Positions 34,171 to 41,176 of a stretch of DNA of 64,000 bases are shown one piece after another. The notes beneath the pieces are model-generated. The model made no database searches and was not told the origin of the DNA. It worked only from the letters and a program-made list of their open reading frames with translations. The stretch is from Candidatus Methanomethylophilaceae archaeon (GTDB lineage: Archaea > Thermoplasmatota > Thermoplasmata > Methanomassiliicoccales > Methanomethylophilaceae), in the NCBI GenBank assembly GCA_017524805.1, contig JAFXUX010000033.1, forward strand, positions 62,001 to 126,000, read 5' to 3'. Position numbers and translations under genes: made by a program. Numbering within the stretch: the first letter of the stretch is position 1; each line of letters starts with the position of its first letter.

Positions 34171-34881
34171 ATGGAAGAGACAGAAAGAACGGACGAGATA
34201 TGCGCGGATGCCGGAGAGCAGATCCCCGGACCTTCCGCGGAGGCGACCGAGCCGGAACCTGAAGAGACGGAACCGACGGCGGAAACTTCCGGGCCCGAAG
34301 AGCCATCGGAAGAGCCGGAAAAAGAAGACTTCGAACCTGAAGAGACGCCCGAAGCGGAGATCCCATCGATAGATTCCCGTCTCGACGGCATATCTTACCA
34401 ATTGGCCGAAATCTGCGACAGAATCTCGGTTATGGATGTGCTGCTGGAATCCCGCACCATACCACAATCGGTGTTCCAGCACTTCAACGGGACCATCTCC
34501 GGGCAGCTGGATAAGGTCAAGATGAGCCTTACCGCGGACATCCTGAAGGAGATCATCAAATTCAGGGAGGATATGGCAAGGTTCCTGGCCAACGCCCACG
34601 AGAAGAAAGATGAGCTTACTGTGGACTCTTTGCTGAACTCCTTCGACAACTTCGATTACGGGCTCCTGAACATCCTCGAATGCCGCGGGGTTTCCTGCAC
34701 CCGCGCGGAGATCGGAACGGCTTTCGACAGCAAAACCCAGAAGATCGTGCCCCCGGCCGTCCCGACCGGCGACAGGGAACTTGACAAAACCATCCAATCG
34801 ATCAAAACGGACTGCTATGAGCTGGAGGGCAAGGTGATCTATCCCTCCCAGGTCAAGGTTTTTAAGTACAACGGAGAATGA
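34171..34881 (+). CDS. GrpE-like nucleotide exchange factor candidate
   Basis: 236 residues. The first 68 are very acidic and proline-rich and probably disordered. A helical stretch (about 68-150, with ADILKEIIKFREDMARFLAN) is followed by a compact end that finishes KVIYPSQVKVFKYNGE. The order acidic tail, long helix, small beta domain with a final valine-rich strand is that of GrpE, which recharges Hsp70. It lies directly between two Hsp70-related genes, which supports the reading. Sequence identity to classical GrpE is low and the canonical signature is not obvious, so this is an inference. Confidence 0.55.
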   Translation: MEETERTDEICADAGEQIPGPSAEATEPEPEETEPTAETSGPEEPSEEPEKEDFEPEETPEAEIPSIDSRLDGISYQLAEICDRISVMDVLLESRTIPQSVFQHFNGTISGQLDKVKMSLTADILKEIIKFREDMARFLANAHEKKDELTVDSLLNSFDNFDYGLLNILECRGVSCTRAEIGTAFDSKTQKIVPPAVPTGDRELDKTIQSIKTDCYELEGKVIYPSQVKVFKYNGE

Positions 34882-34887
34882 TAAGAT

Positions 34888-36411
34888 ATGTCAGACCTCA
34901 AAATAGGAATCGACCTCGGTACCACATACTCATGCATCGCGGTTATCGACCCCGCCACGGGGCTCCCGACCATCGTGAAGAACTTCGAGGAAGAGGAGAC
35001 CACCCCCTCCGTGGTCCTCTACGACACGGAAAACAACGAAGTCATCGTCGGAAAAGATGCCAAAGCCAATGCAGCGATCTATCCGGACACCTGCTTCGAC
35101 TCGATCAAAAGGCACATGGGAGAGGCGGGATTCCGCATCTACGTCGGCGACAAGGAATACTATCCCCAGGACCTCTCGGCCGAGATCCTCAAAAAACTCA
35201 TCAGAGATTTCAAGCAGTTCTATCCGGAGTACGACATGAGCAGCGTGACCATCACCTGCCCCGCATACTTCGACGAGAACCAGAAGAAAGCCACCAAGCA
35301 GGCCGGCGAGATCGCCGGTTTCAAGAACATCAACATCGTCGAGGAACCCATCGCCGCGGCCATTTCTTACGGAGCGAAGAGCGACAAAAACCAGACCGTG
35401 TTCGTGTACGACCTTGGAGGAGGAACGTTCGACATCACCATCATCAAGATAGAGAACGGCAACTACTCCGTGTTCTGCACCGGAGGAGACTCCGGCCTGG
35501 GAGGAAAAGATTGGGACAGAGAGCTCGAAGACCACATAATAGAGAAGATCGCGGAGGCCGAGCCTTCCCTCGATGTGGGCGAGATCAAGAGCGGCGAGAA
35601 CTACCCCGGGATCGCCGCCAAAGTCGAGGACATCAAGAAGCAGCTGTCCACCAGGACATCCGTCAAGAACTACTTCACCGTCGGCGCCAACAACATAGCC
35701 GTCGAAGTGACCCGCGAGGAGTTCGAATCGTGGACGGAAGCCCTTCTGGACAAGACCAGAGGATACATAGACACCCTGATGGCCGAGAAGAACCTCTCCT
35801 TCGACGACATAGACAAGTTCCTTCTGGTCGGAGGGTCCACCAAGATGCCTCAGGTCCCCGCGATGCTCAACAAATTCTACCCCCAGCTCGCAGGGAAGAT
35901 CGAGAGCCACGACCCCAACCTCGCGGTCGCCAAAGGCGCGGCGCTGTACGAGCAGATGGTCACCGACGTCAAGACCGGCGGCATCAGGAAGTTCACCAGG
36001 GTCATGCCCCATACCTACGGCATCATCGCCTTCGACGACGAGAAACAGAGGGACATGGTCTGCAACATCGTCTACCGCAACGAGCAGCTCCCGCTGGAAG
36101 GGGCCAGAGAATTCTCCCCGTCCTCCAACGGCCAGACCCAGGCCCGCATCCAGGTGTGCAAGAACGACGCTCTGGAAGAGGACGGAGACCAGGAGGTCGA
36201 CCTGTGCCCCAAGATCGGAGAATTCGTATTCGATCTCGCCAGCGACAGCAGGATGAACGAGGAGATCATTGTGAAGATCCGCGGGAACGAGAGGGCTGAG
36301 CTTGAAGCTGAATGCATCTACCGCGGCGTCTCCAAGATCTACTCCCTGCAGTTCACCGGCGACCAGATCATGTCCGAAGAAGAGATCAAAAGGAAGAGGC
36401 TCGGAGCCTGA
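34888..36411 (+). CDS. Short Hsp70 (DnaK-like) chaperone without C-terminal lid
   Basis: 507 residues. The ATPase domain is intact: KIGIDLGTTYSCIAVID, VYDLGGGTFDITIIKI, GLGGKDWDRELED, FLLVGGSTKMPQVPAML, DPNLAVAKGAALYEQM. After residue 375 only a beta-type substrate domain remains; the alpha-helical lid and C-terminal tail of DnaK (about 610-640 residues) are missing. It begins six bases after the GrpE-like gene, and a perfect GC hairpin follows its stop. It is similar to, but clearly diverged from, the Hsp70 half of the 29204-31261 protein, and is probably specialised to this gene set rather than the general DnaK. Confidence 0.88.
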   Translation: MSDLKIGIDLGTTYSCIAVIDPATGLPTIVKNFEEEETTPSVVLYDTENNEVIVGKDAKANAAIYPDTCFDSIKRHMGEAGFRIYVGDKEYYPQDLSAEILKKLIRDFKQFYPEYDMSSVTITCPAYFDENQKKATKQAGEIAGFKNINIVEEPIAAAISYGAKSDKNQTVFVYDLGGGTFDITIIKIENGNYSVFCTGGDSGLGGKDWDRELEDHIIEKIAEAEPSLDVGEIKSGENYPGIAAKVEDIKKQLSTRTSVKNYFTVGANNIAVEVTREEFESWTEALLDKTRGYIDTLMAEKNLSFDDIDKFLLVGGSTKMPQVPAMLNKFYPQLAGKIESHDPNLAVAKGAALYEQMVTDVKTGGIRKFTRVMPHTYGIIAFDDEKQRDMVCNIVYRNEQLPLEGAREFSPSSNGQTQARIQVCKNDALEEDGDQEVDLCPKIGEFVFDLASDSRMNEEIIVKIRGNERAELEAECIYRGVSKIYSLQFTGDQIMSEEEIKRKRLGA

Positions 36412-36428
36412 GATCCCCGTCCGCCTCC

Positions 36429-36451
36429 GAGGGGCCGCCTCCAGGCCCCTC
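36429..36451 (+). terminator. Terminator-like hairpin after the Hsp70 gene
   Basis: GAGGGGCC (36429-36436), a seven-base loop, then GGCCCCTC (36444-36451): a perfect eight-pair stem 18 bases after the Hsp70 stop. There is no T run directly after it. It marks the end of the GTPase/Hsp70 set; the remaining 110 bases to the next gene's end hold nothing I recognise. Confidence 0.55.
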
Positions 36452-36564
36452 CGTACGGGCACCAAACGGTTTGACGCCGATGACAGAATTCAACGCGCAT
36501 ATCGTTACGGCAATCATGCCCGCCGGATGCCGTGATCCTTCGGTAAAAACATAAAATCAAAGCC

Positions 36565-37182
36565 TTATGGAGCCGAGACCTTGTTCAGCGGATCTGAAAA
36601 GATCCTTATTCTGAACTCCTGGCTGATCGACCCCTCGCCTGCATCGTCCCCGTACGAAACCGACATCCATATCCGAATCTCGCATTGGTCTCCGTACATC
36701 CTAAAATAAAAAACGTTGCTCACATCGTTCTCCGCGGATCCATTCCCACGGAACTGAGAGACGAATCCTGAGCTGAATCTCATTTCAGTTCCATCCGTCG
36801 CCGTGACCATGATGCCGCCGGCAATGCTGCTCTGGCAAACCTCCATGGTTCCTCCAGAGGAAATAGACAGGCCATCCATCCTGGATTCGCCGGAGCAGTC
36901 CATCACGATCCTGTCTGCAGCACGTCCGGATAGAATAGACTGAACTGCGAGCCTATACAAGCCGGATTCTTCTGACAGCCCGAATCTTTGTTCGATGTAC
37001 ATGCCATCTGCATCCATTTCGTATCTGCTTCCATCGCCGTCGCGAAGATCGAAACATACGGAGCCGGACTCATGCACAGAACGTTCGATGCCGTCCTGAT
37101 GGGCAATCCCTATGATGCACATCGACAGAAACATCACGGCGAATATCGCGATAGCAACCAGCATTGCGGCTTTGCCATTCAT
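36565..37182 (-). CDS. Membrane-anchored extracytoplasmic protein of unknown function
   Basis: 205 residues. One N-terminal hydrophobic helix (AAMLVAIAIFAVMFLSMCII) is followed by a beta-rich, acidic domain with no lipobox, so it is probably anchored with its bulk outside. A good ribosome-binding site (GAGGTG, seven bases off) precedes the ATG. It starts 11 bases after the ABC permease stop and is the last gene of the GntR-ABC operon. It may be an accessory subunit of the transporter. It stops with TAA. Confidence 0.65.
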   Translation of the reverse strand: MNGKAAMLVAIAIFAVMFLSMCIIGIAHQDGIERSVHESGSVCFDLRDGDGSRYEMDADGMYIEQRFGLSEESGLYRLAVQSILSGRAADRIVMDCSGESRMDGLSISSGGTMEVCQSSIAGGIMVTATDGTEMRFSSGFVSQFRGNGSAENDVSNVFYFRMYGDQCEIRIWMSVSYGDDAGEGSISQEFRIRIFSDPLNKVSAP

Positions 37183-37193
37183 CGAGCATCACC

Positions 37194-37814
37194 TCAGGCG
37201 CCGTGTGGGTCGAAGCGGCATTCCGATATTATCAGGATAGCCACCACGGTTATAGCAGTTGCAGCGATGGACATCCCCAGAATGTGCTCGTTCGGTGCGA
37301 CAAGCCTGAACACATGCACAAAAACCGCGGCGACGCCTATGACGGGGGATATCACGGCCGCCGATTCAAACGGAGAAAGGTTGCGGTTATACGACCAAAA
37401 CGCAAATGTGCACGCCGCCAACGCAGACAGCGAAAGAATCATGATCAACATCCCTGAGATCATGTATCCTGTTATCTGGGGGTTGATCAGGGCATAAGAC
37501 AGCAACAGAATGCAATTCGCCAAGACAGGAACGGATATTGCCGCGATAATAGGACTTTTTATCGCCTTGGGATTCCCGAACGTGGACAATATGAATTTTA
37601 CCCACCCCGATTCAACCCATTTGGAGATCGACAGCATGGACATGGAGAACGCGCTGGACAGCGATGCGGCAGCTATGAAGACTACATAGCTGTGATCGAT
37701 AGCGCCCATGCAAGATGCCGAATGGTACAGAGCGATGAACAGCGCCGTGACCAGGATGCCGATGGCCATTTCTCTCTTCAGAAGAAATATCGAGGCGACG
37801 ACCAGCCCCCTCAA
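37194..37814 (-). CDS. ABC-2 type membrane protein (permease subunit)
   Basis: 206 residues with about six hydrophobic helices (for example MAIGILVTALFIALYHSA, YVVFIAAASLSSAFSM, ILGMSIAATAITVVAILI). I start it at TTG 37814: this codon overlaps the ATPase stop as TTGA and has GGAGG nine bases upstream, whereas a TTG at 37832 has no such support. It pairs with the ATPase gene just upstream to form an export-type ABC transporter. The substrate is unknown; the GntR partner suggests response to cell-envelope stress as in bacterial YtrABC-type systems. Confidence 0.75.
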   Translation of the reverse strand: MRGLVVASIFLLKREMAIGILVTALFIALYHSASCMGAIDHSYVVFIAAASLSSAFSMSMLSISKWVESGWVKFILSTFGNPKAIKSPIIAAISVPVLANCILLLSYALINPQITGYMISGMLIMILSLSALAACTFAFWSYNRNLSPFESAAVISPVIGVAAVFVHVFRLVAPNEHILGMSIAATAITVVAILIISECRFDPHGA

Positions 37815-38638
37815 TTTACCAATCCTCCGCAATGCATTACGAGATCTTCGAGGGTAACGTCCTCGATTCCTAGCTCTGGAAAGCTCTCCGACAGCTCCGG
37901 CCTGCCCTTTATGAAGATTGCGCTGCCGTATCTCCCGGATTCCTCGCCGATCACGTATTCCCGCTGTATCGGCTTCGCGGGTGCGTTCACGCGACCGTAC
38001 TCGCTCATGACAGCATTCATGTCATCGAACAGAACCTGTTTGCCGCCGTCCAAAAGGAGAACGTAATCGGCATTGACCTCCAGCATCGGGGCGTCATGCG
38101 AGGCTATGACGACGGTATGCCTCTCATCCGAAACGTATTCCCTCACAAGACCCAGGACTTTGTCTTTGGAACCCGGATCCAGACCCGAGGTAGGTTCATC
38201 CATAAGCAAATAATCTGTCTCATGCGACAGCGAGACGGCGACCTGAAGCTTGGTTTGGTTTCCCTTGGACACCTCAGCTATCCTCAGTTCTGGGTCGATA
38301 TCCAAGAACGAGCACAGATGGAAGAATCTGCGGCGATCCCAGCCGGGAATGACTATAGACATCAGCTTGGAGAGCCCATAGGCATCAATGTCCGGCGGAT
38401 ATGGGCAGCGATCCAGCACGATGCCCATGTTCCCGCCGATAACTGGCTTGGAATAACGAACATCGCCCGAGTCAGCGGCGTACGAACCGGAGATGCAACT
38501 GAGCAAGGCGGTCTTCCCCGAGGAATTCTTGCCGATTATGGCCGTAATATTCCCTGCAGGGAGCTCTGCATCGATAGGACCCAATATGAAATCATGGAAC
38601 CTCCTCTCCAGATGGTTGATGGCGATTCCCGCGTTCAT
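37811..38638 (-). CDS. ABC transporter ATP-binding protein
   Basis: 275 residues. Walker A GKNSSGKT at about 36, signature segment VSKGNQTKLQ (variant of LSGGQ), Walker B DYLLMDEPTSGLDP and the H-loop ASHD. The C-terminal 70 residues (AKPIQREYVIGEESGRYGSA) extend beyond the nucleotide domain, as in transporters regulated by GntR genes. The start overlaps the GntR stop (ATGA) and the stop overlaps the permease start (TTGA), so all three are translationally coupled. Confidence 0.92.
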   Translation of the reverse strand: MNAGIAINHLERRFHDFILGPIDAELPAGNITAIIGKNSSGKTALLSCISGSYAADSGDVRYSKPVIGGNMGIVLDRCPYPPDIDAYGLSKLMSIVIPGWDRRRFFHLCSFLDIDPELRIAEVSKGNQTKLQVAVSLSHETDYLLMDEPTSGLDPGSKDKVLGLVREYVSDERHTVVIASHDAPMLEVNADYVLLLDGGKQVLFDDMNAVMSEYGRVNAPAKPIQREYVIGEESGRYGSAIFIKGRPELSESFPELGIEDVTLEDLVMHCGGLVN

Positions 38639-39015
38639 CTCTTCCCCTCCTCATAGAAGATGGATACTATGTCGATGAGCTCCTGCAGACCGACTCCGTA
38701 GGTCTTAGCCTCCTCGACGGCCTTGCTCAGCAGCGATTCGATCTCGTTCAGCTTATACTCGGAAAGAAACCCGAAATCCGTATCGGAAACGAAACTTCCC
38801 TTTCCCACCATGGAAACTATGAAGCCTTCCTTCTCGAGATCCTCATAGGTGCGCTTAGTGGTTATCAGGCTGATTTTCAGATCCTTGGCAAGCTCGCGCA
38901 TGCTCGGAAGCGGATCGCCCGGGCGAAGCTTTCCTGAGAGAATCATGTTCTTTATCTGAATCTCCAGCTGTTCGTATATCGGTTTTCCAGCTGATTTGCT
39001 GATGATCAGTTCCAT
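38635..39015 (-). CDS. GntR family regulator, YtrA type
   Basis: 126 residues. Residues 8-72 are a winged helix of the GntR family (PIYEQLEIQIKNMILSGKLR, PGDPLPSMRELAKDLKISLI, then a wing VSMVGKGSFVSD). The short helical C-terminus is typical of the YtrA subfamily, which represses its own ABC transporter operon. The TATA box (39040-39048) lies 29 bases before the ATG and there is no ribosome-binding site, so the mRNA is probably leaderless. AT-rich inverted repeats upstream are candidate operators. Confidence 0.9.
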   Translation of the reverse strand: MELIISKSAGKPIYEQLEIQIKNMILSGKLRPGDPLPSMRELAKDLKISLITTKRTYEDLEKEGFIVSMVGKGSFVSDTDFGFLSEYKLNEIESLLSKAVEEAKTYGVGLQELIDIVSIFYEEGKR

Positions 39016-39123
39016 CTGCTAGGCATCAGGCATTCCCCGTATTTAAAGTACATATAATAATTAATATATATACTTAATATATACAATAGTTCAGCAGAAA
39101 TGCTAAGTAATCGGGAGGTCTGA
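39016..39123. promoter_or_regulatory. Divergent promoter with AT-rich inverted repeats
   Basis: Minus-strand TATA at 39040-39048 (CTTTAAATA) for the GntR operon; plus-strand TATA at about 39073-39084 and ribosome-binding site GGGAGG at 39113-39118 for the secreted-protein gene. TATATA-CTTAA-TATATA (39067-39083) is a symmetric AT element that could be the GntR operator. Confidence 0.45.
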
Positions 39124-40545
39124 ATGAACAGAAAGATTTTGGTTCTAATGGCGATAATAACACTTGCCACGTTAGTTTCCATGGCGTTTCTTCCATATTC
39201 CATGGGGAATAGCAAACAAATCTCTTCCACAGAAGGATATAGGAATGCTGTGGACACGGATATCCCCGTTTTCGTGATCGGGGAAGATGGGAATGCGAAG
39301 GATATATTCGCAGCCGTGTCTTTCGGGACGAACACCGTCCGCATAAGCCAGAGCTTCGACGATTACAATAGCGAAGACATAGTCATTATAGACGGCGGCT
39401 GGATCGGAAAAAACAATCGGAGCGACATCTGGAAGCATATGGATTTGCTGATCGGAGACGGCATCGTGGTGTCAGTGACCGGCTCGTACGATGTGTTCGT
39501 GGACAATCCGAACTCCGTTTTCGCCGCGTTCGTAGACGGATGCCATGCCTACGCAGTACATAACGACCTTTCATCATCGAGATATGTCTGCCACAGCGCC
39601 GACGGCTCGGATATGCAAGAATGTGTGACGGAGACCTACTGCTGGGCGCACAGAATCCTGAGCGCGAAACAATTGCGGAACGCATCGGATCTTACCTGCG
39701 GAACAGAATACTCCTCGGATTACAGCGGCTATCTAGATGGCTACGGCTATATGAATATTGAGACCAATTATTATGCAATTCCCGAGGATGATGAGAGATA
39801 CAACTACTATTTCGCTCGCTATTACGAAGAATCCGTTCCGAATCATAATAGATTCACGGCAGACATGTACGTCGAATCCAACAATGCGCAAAACAATCTG
39901 ATATACAGCTACACAGCGCCTGGTACGGTATCGAATGTCTCTACGGCCTACATCAGCTACGGTGTTGAGATCGGCATCCCTCCGTCGACTACATACAACG
40001 TTGGATGGTCGTATTCGGTGCAAGATGTTGCCGTACACAACGGCTCCGATACCGAAACCGGAACATACGACATATGGCATAATGTGGATGAATTGAAGGC
40101 GGTGGGACAGGGCATGTATCATGTCGAGCCCGCTAAATTCATGCGCGCCGATTGCTACAACGGATCTGGGCATTGCTACCAATCAGACGTCTACACAGTC
40201 AAGTTCTGCAAATGGGTCGCTTTTTGGCTAGAATTCCACGAGATCACAAAAACGTTGCATGTGTATTACAAAGGATTGCCGCATACTCTGACGATTGACC
40301 CAAACGGTGCGGAAGAGTATGAAGATCTGGAGATGACCATTGAATTGGGTGCCCCAGAACCGGATTCTTCTACGTATAGCGAAGGGACATTCGTCAGCCT
40401 CTGGGACAGGGGATATTACAGATCTGGATACACATGCATCGGTTATTCTACAAATCCTAACTCAACTATCGCCGAGTATAATTTTAATGATACTATTCAG
40501 ATGCTAGATGATTACATATTGTATGCTGTGTGGATGCATGATTGA
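39124..40545 (+). CDS. Secreted protein with C-terminal InlB-like repeat
   Basis: 473 residues. An N-terminal signal segment (MNRKILVLMAIITLATLVSM) leads into a large extracytoplasmic part. The middle (YISYGVEIGIPPSTTYNVGW, SYSVQDVAVHNGSDTETGTY, DIWHNVDELKAVGQGMYHVE) is homologous to the C-terminal half of the 41177-43567 protein. The end (RSGYTCIGYSTNPNSTIAEY ... LYAVW) is an InlB/Flg_new-type repeat found in surface proteins. Several cysteine pairs suggest disulfides. The function is unknown; I do not recognise the main domain. Confidence 0.75.
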   Translation: MNRKILVLMAIITLATLVSMAFLPYSMGNSKQISSTEGYRNAVDTDIPVFVIGEDGNAKDIFAAVSFGTNTVRISQSFDDYNSEDIVIIDGGWIGKNNRSDIWKHMDLLIGDGIVVSVTGSYDVFVDNPNSVFAAFVDGCHAYAVHNDLSSSRYVCHSADGSDMQECVTETYCWAHRILSAKQLRNASDLTCGTEYSSDYSGYLDGYGYMNIETNYYAIPEDDERYNYYFARYYEESVPNHNRFTADMYVESNNAQNNLIYSYTAPGTVSNVSTAYISYGVEIGIPPSTTYNVGWSYSVQDVAVHNGSDTETGTYDIWHNVDELKAVGQGMYHVEPAKFMRADCYNGSGHCYQSDVYTVKFCKWVAFWLEFHEITKTLHVYYKGLPHTLTIDPNGAEEYEDLEMTIELGAPEPDSSTYSEGTFVSLWDRGYYRSGYTCIGYSTNPNSTIAEYNFNDTIQMLDDYILYAVWMHD

Positions 40546-40572
40546 TAATGCGCCAAAAATGTGGGTGTGAGA

Positions 40573-41166
40573 ATGAATAAAGCACATATCATCTTGGCCG
40601 TCGCGCTGCTGCTTGCAATCGCGGTGATTGCGGCAATAATAATCAGTGCCGATGACAAAAAGGAATACCCAATAGTCAGCGCGAACGAGGGGCTGCTCGG
40701 AACGGCATCTTTCGATGTCGCCGACACAGAGCACAGCGGCACCTGGATAAAAGGATCCGCATTCGCCATTGATAAAGGCGACAAAATCCTGCTGAAAATA
40801 GTTGGCGAGATGGAAATGAAAGGGAACGATCCGATGGGCGTTGGAATCAATACCGCTCTCGACCAGGAATACGCTCATCCTTCATTCATTATAGTCGGCG
40901 CCTATAGCGACTGGGAGCAGAAACGCGGAGTACCGAAACTTAGTGCCAATCGTTATGGATTCGATATTGGTTTTTCATATTTAGCCGAAGAAAAGGCCAT
41001 CGGAGGTGGAACTTTCGTGGTCGATTTCGAGTCTACAGAGCGGTTCGACCGCTCAGAAGGCAAGATCGACTTTATTGTGGGGGCGGGATCCTATTTTTAC
41101 AAAGGAATCTGGTACAAACATCCAGCGAACGAAGTTGTCACAATACACTTTAGCAATAATAATTGA
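40573..41166 (+). CDS. Membrane-anchored small extracytoplasmic protein
   Basis: 197 residues. Starts MNKAHIILAVALLLAIAVIA, a single membrane helix or signal anchor, followed by a beta-rich domain (KGSAFAIDKGDKILLKIVGE ... FVVDFESTERFD). The ATG at 40573 is preferred to a GTG at 40561. It lies 27 bases after the upstream secreted-protein gene and 10 bases before the next, so the three form an operon. I do not recognise the family. Confidence 0.65.
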   Translation: MNKAHIILAVALLLAIAVIAAIIISADDKKEYPIVSANEGLLGTASFDVADTEHSGTWIKGSAFAIDKGDKILLKIVGEMEMKGNDPMGVGINTALDQEYAHPSFIIVGAYSDWEQKRGVPKLSANRYGFDIGFSYLAEEKAIGGGTFVVDFESTERFDRSEGKIDFIVGAGSYFYKGIWYKHPANEVVTIHFSNNN

Positions 41167-41176
41167 GTGCGATTCT

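Noticed and set aside
34878-36299. 473-codon frame overlapping the short Hsp70
   Set aside because: Arg/His-rich out-of-frame translation of the Hsp70 gene.
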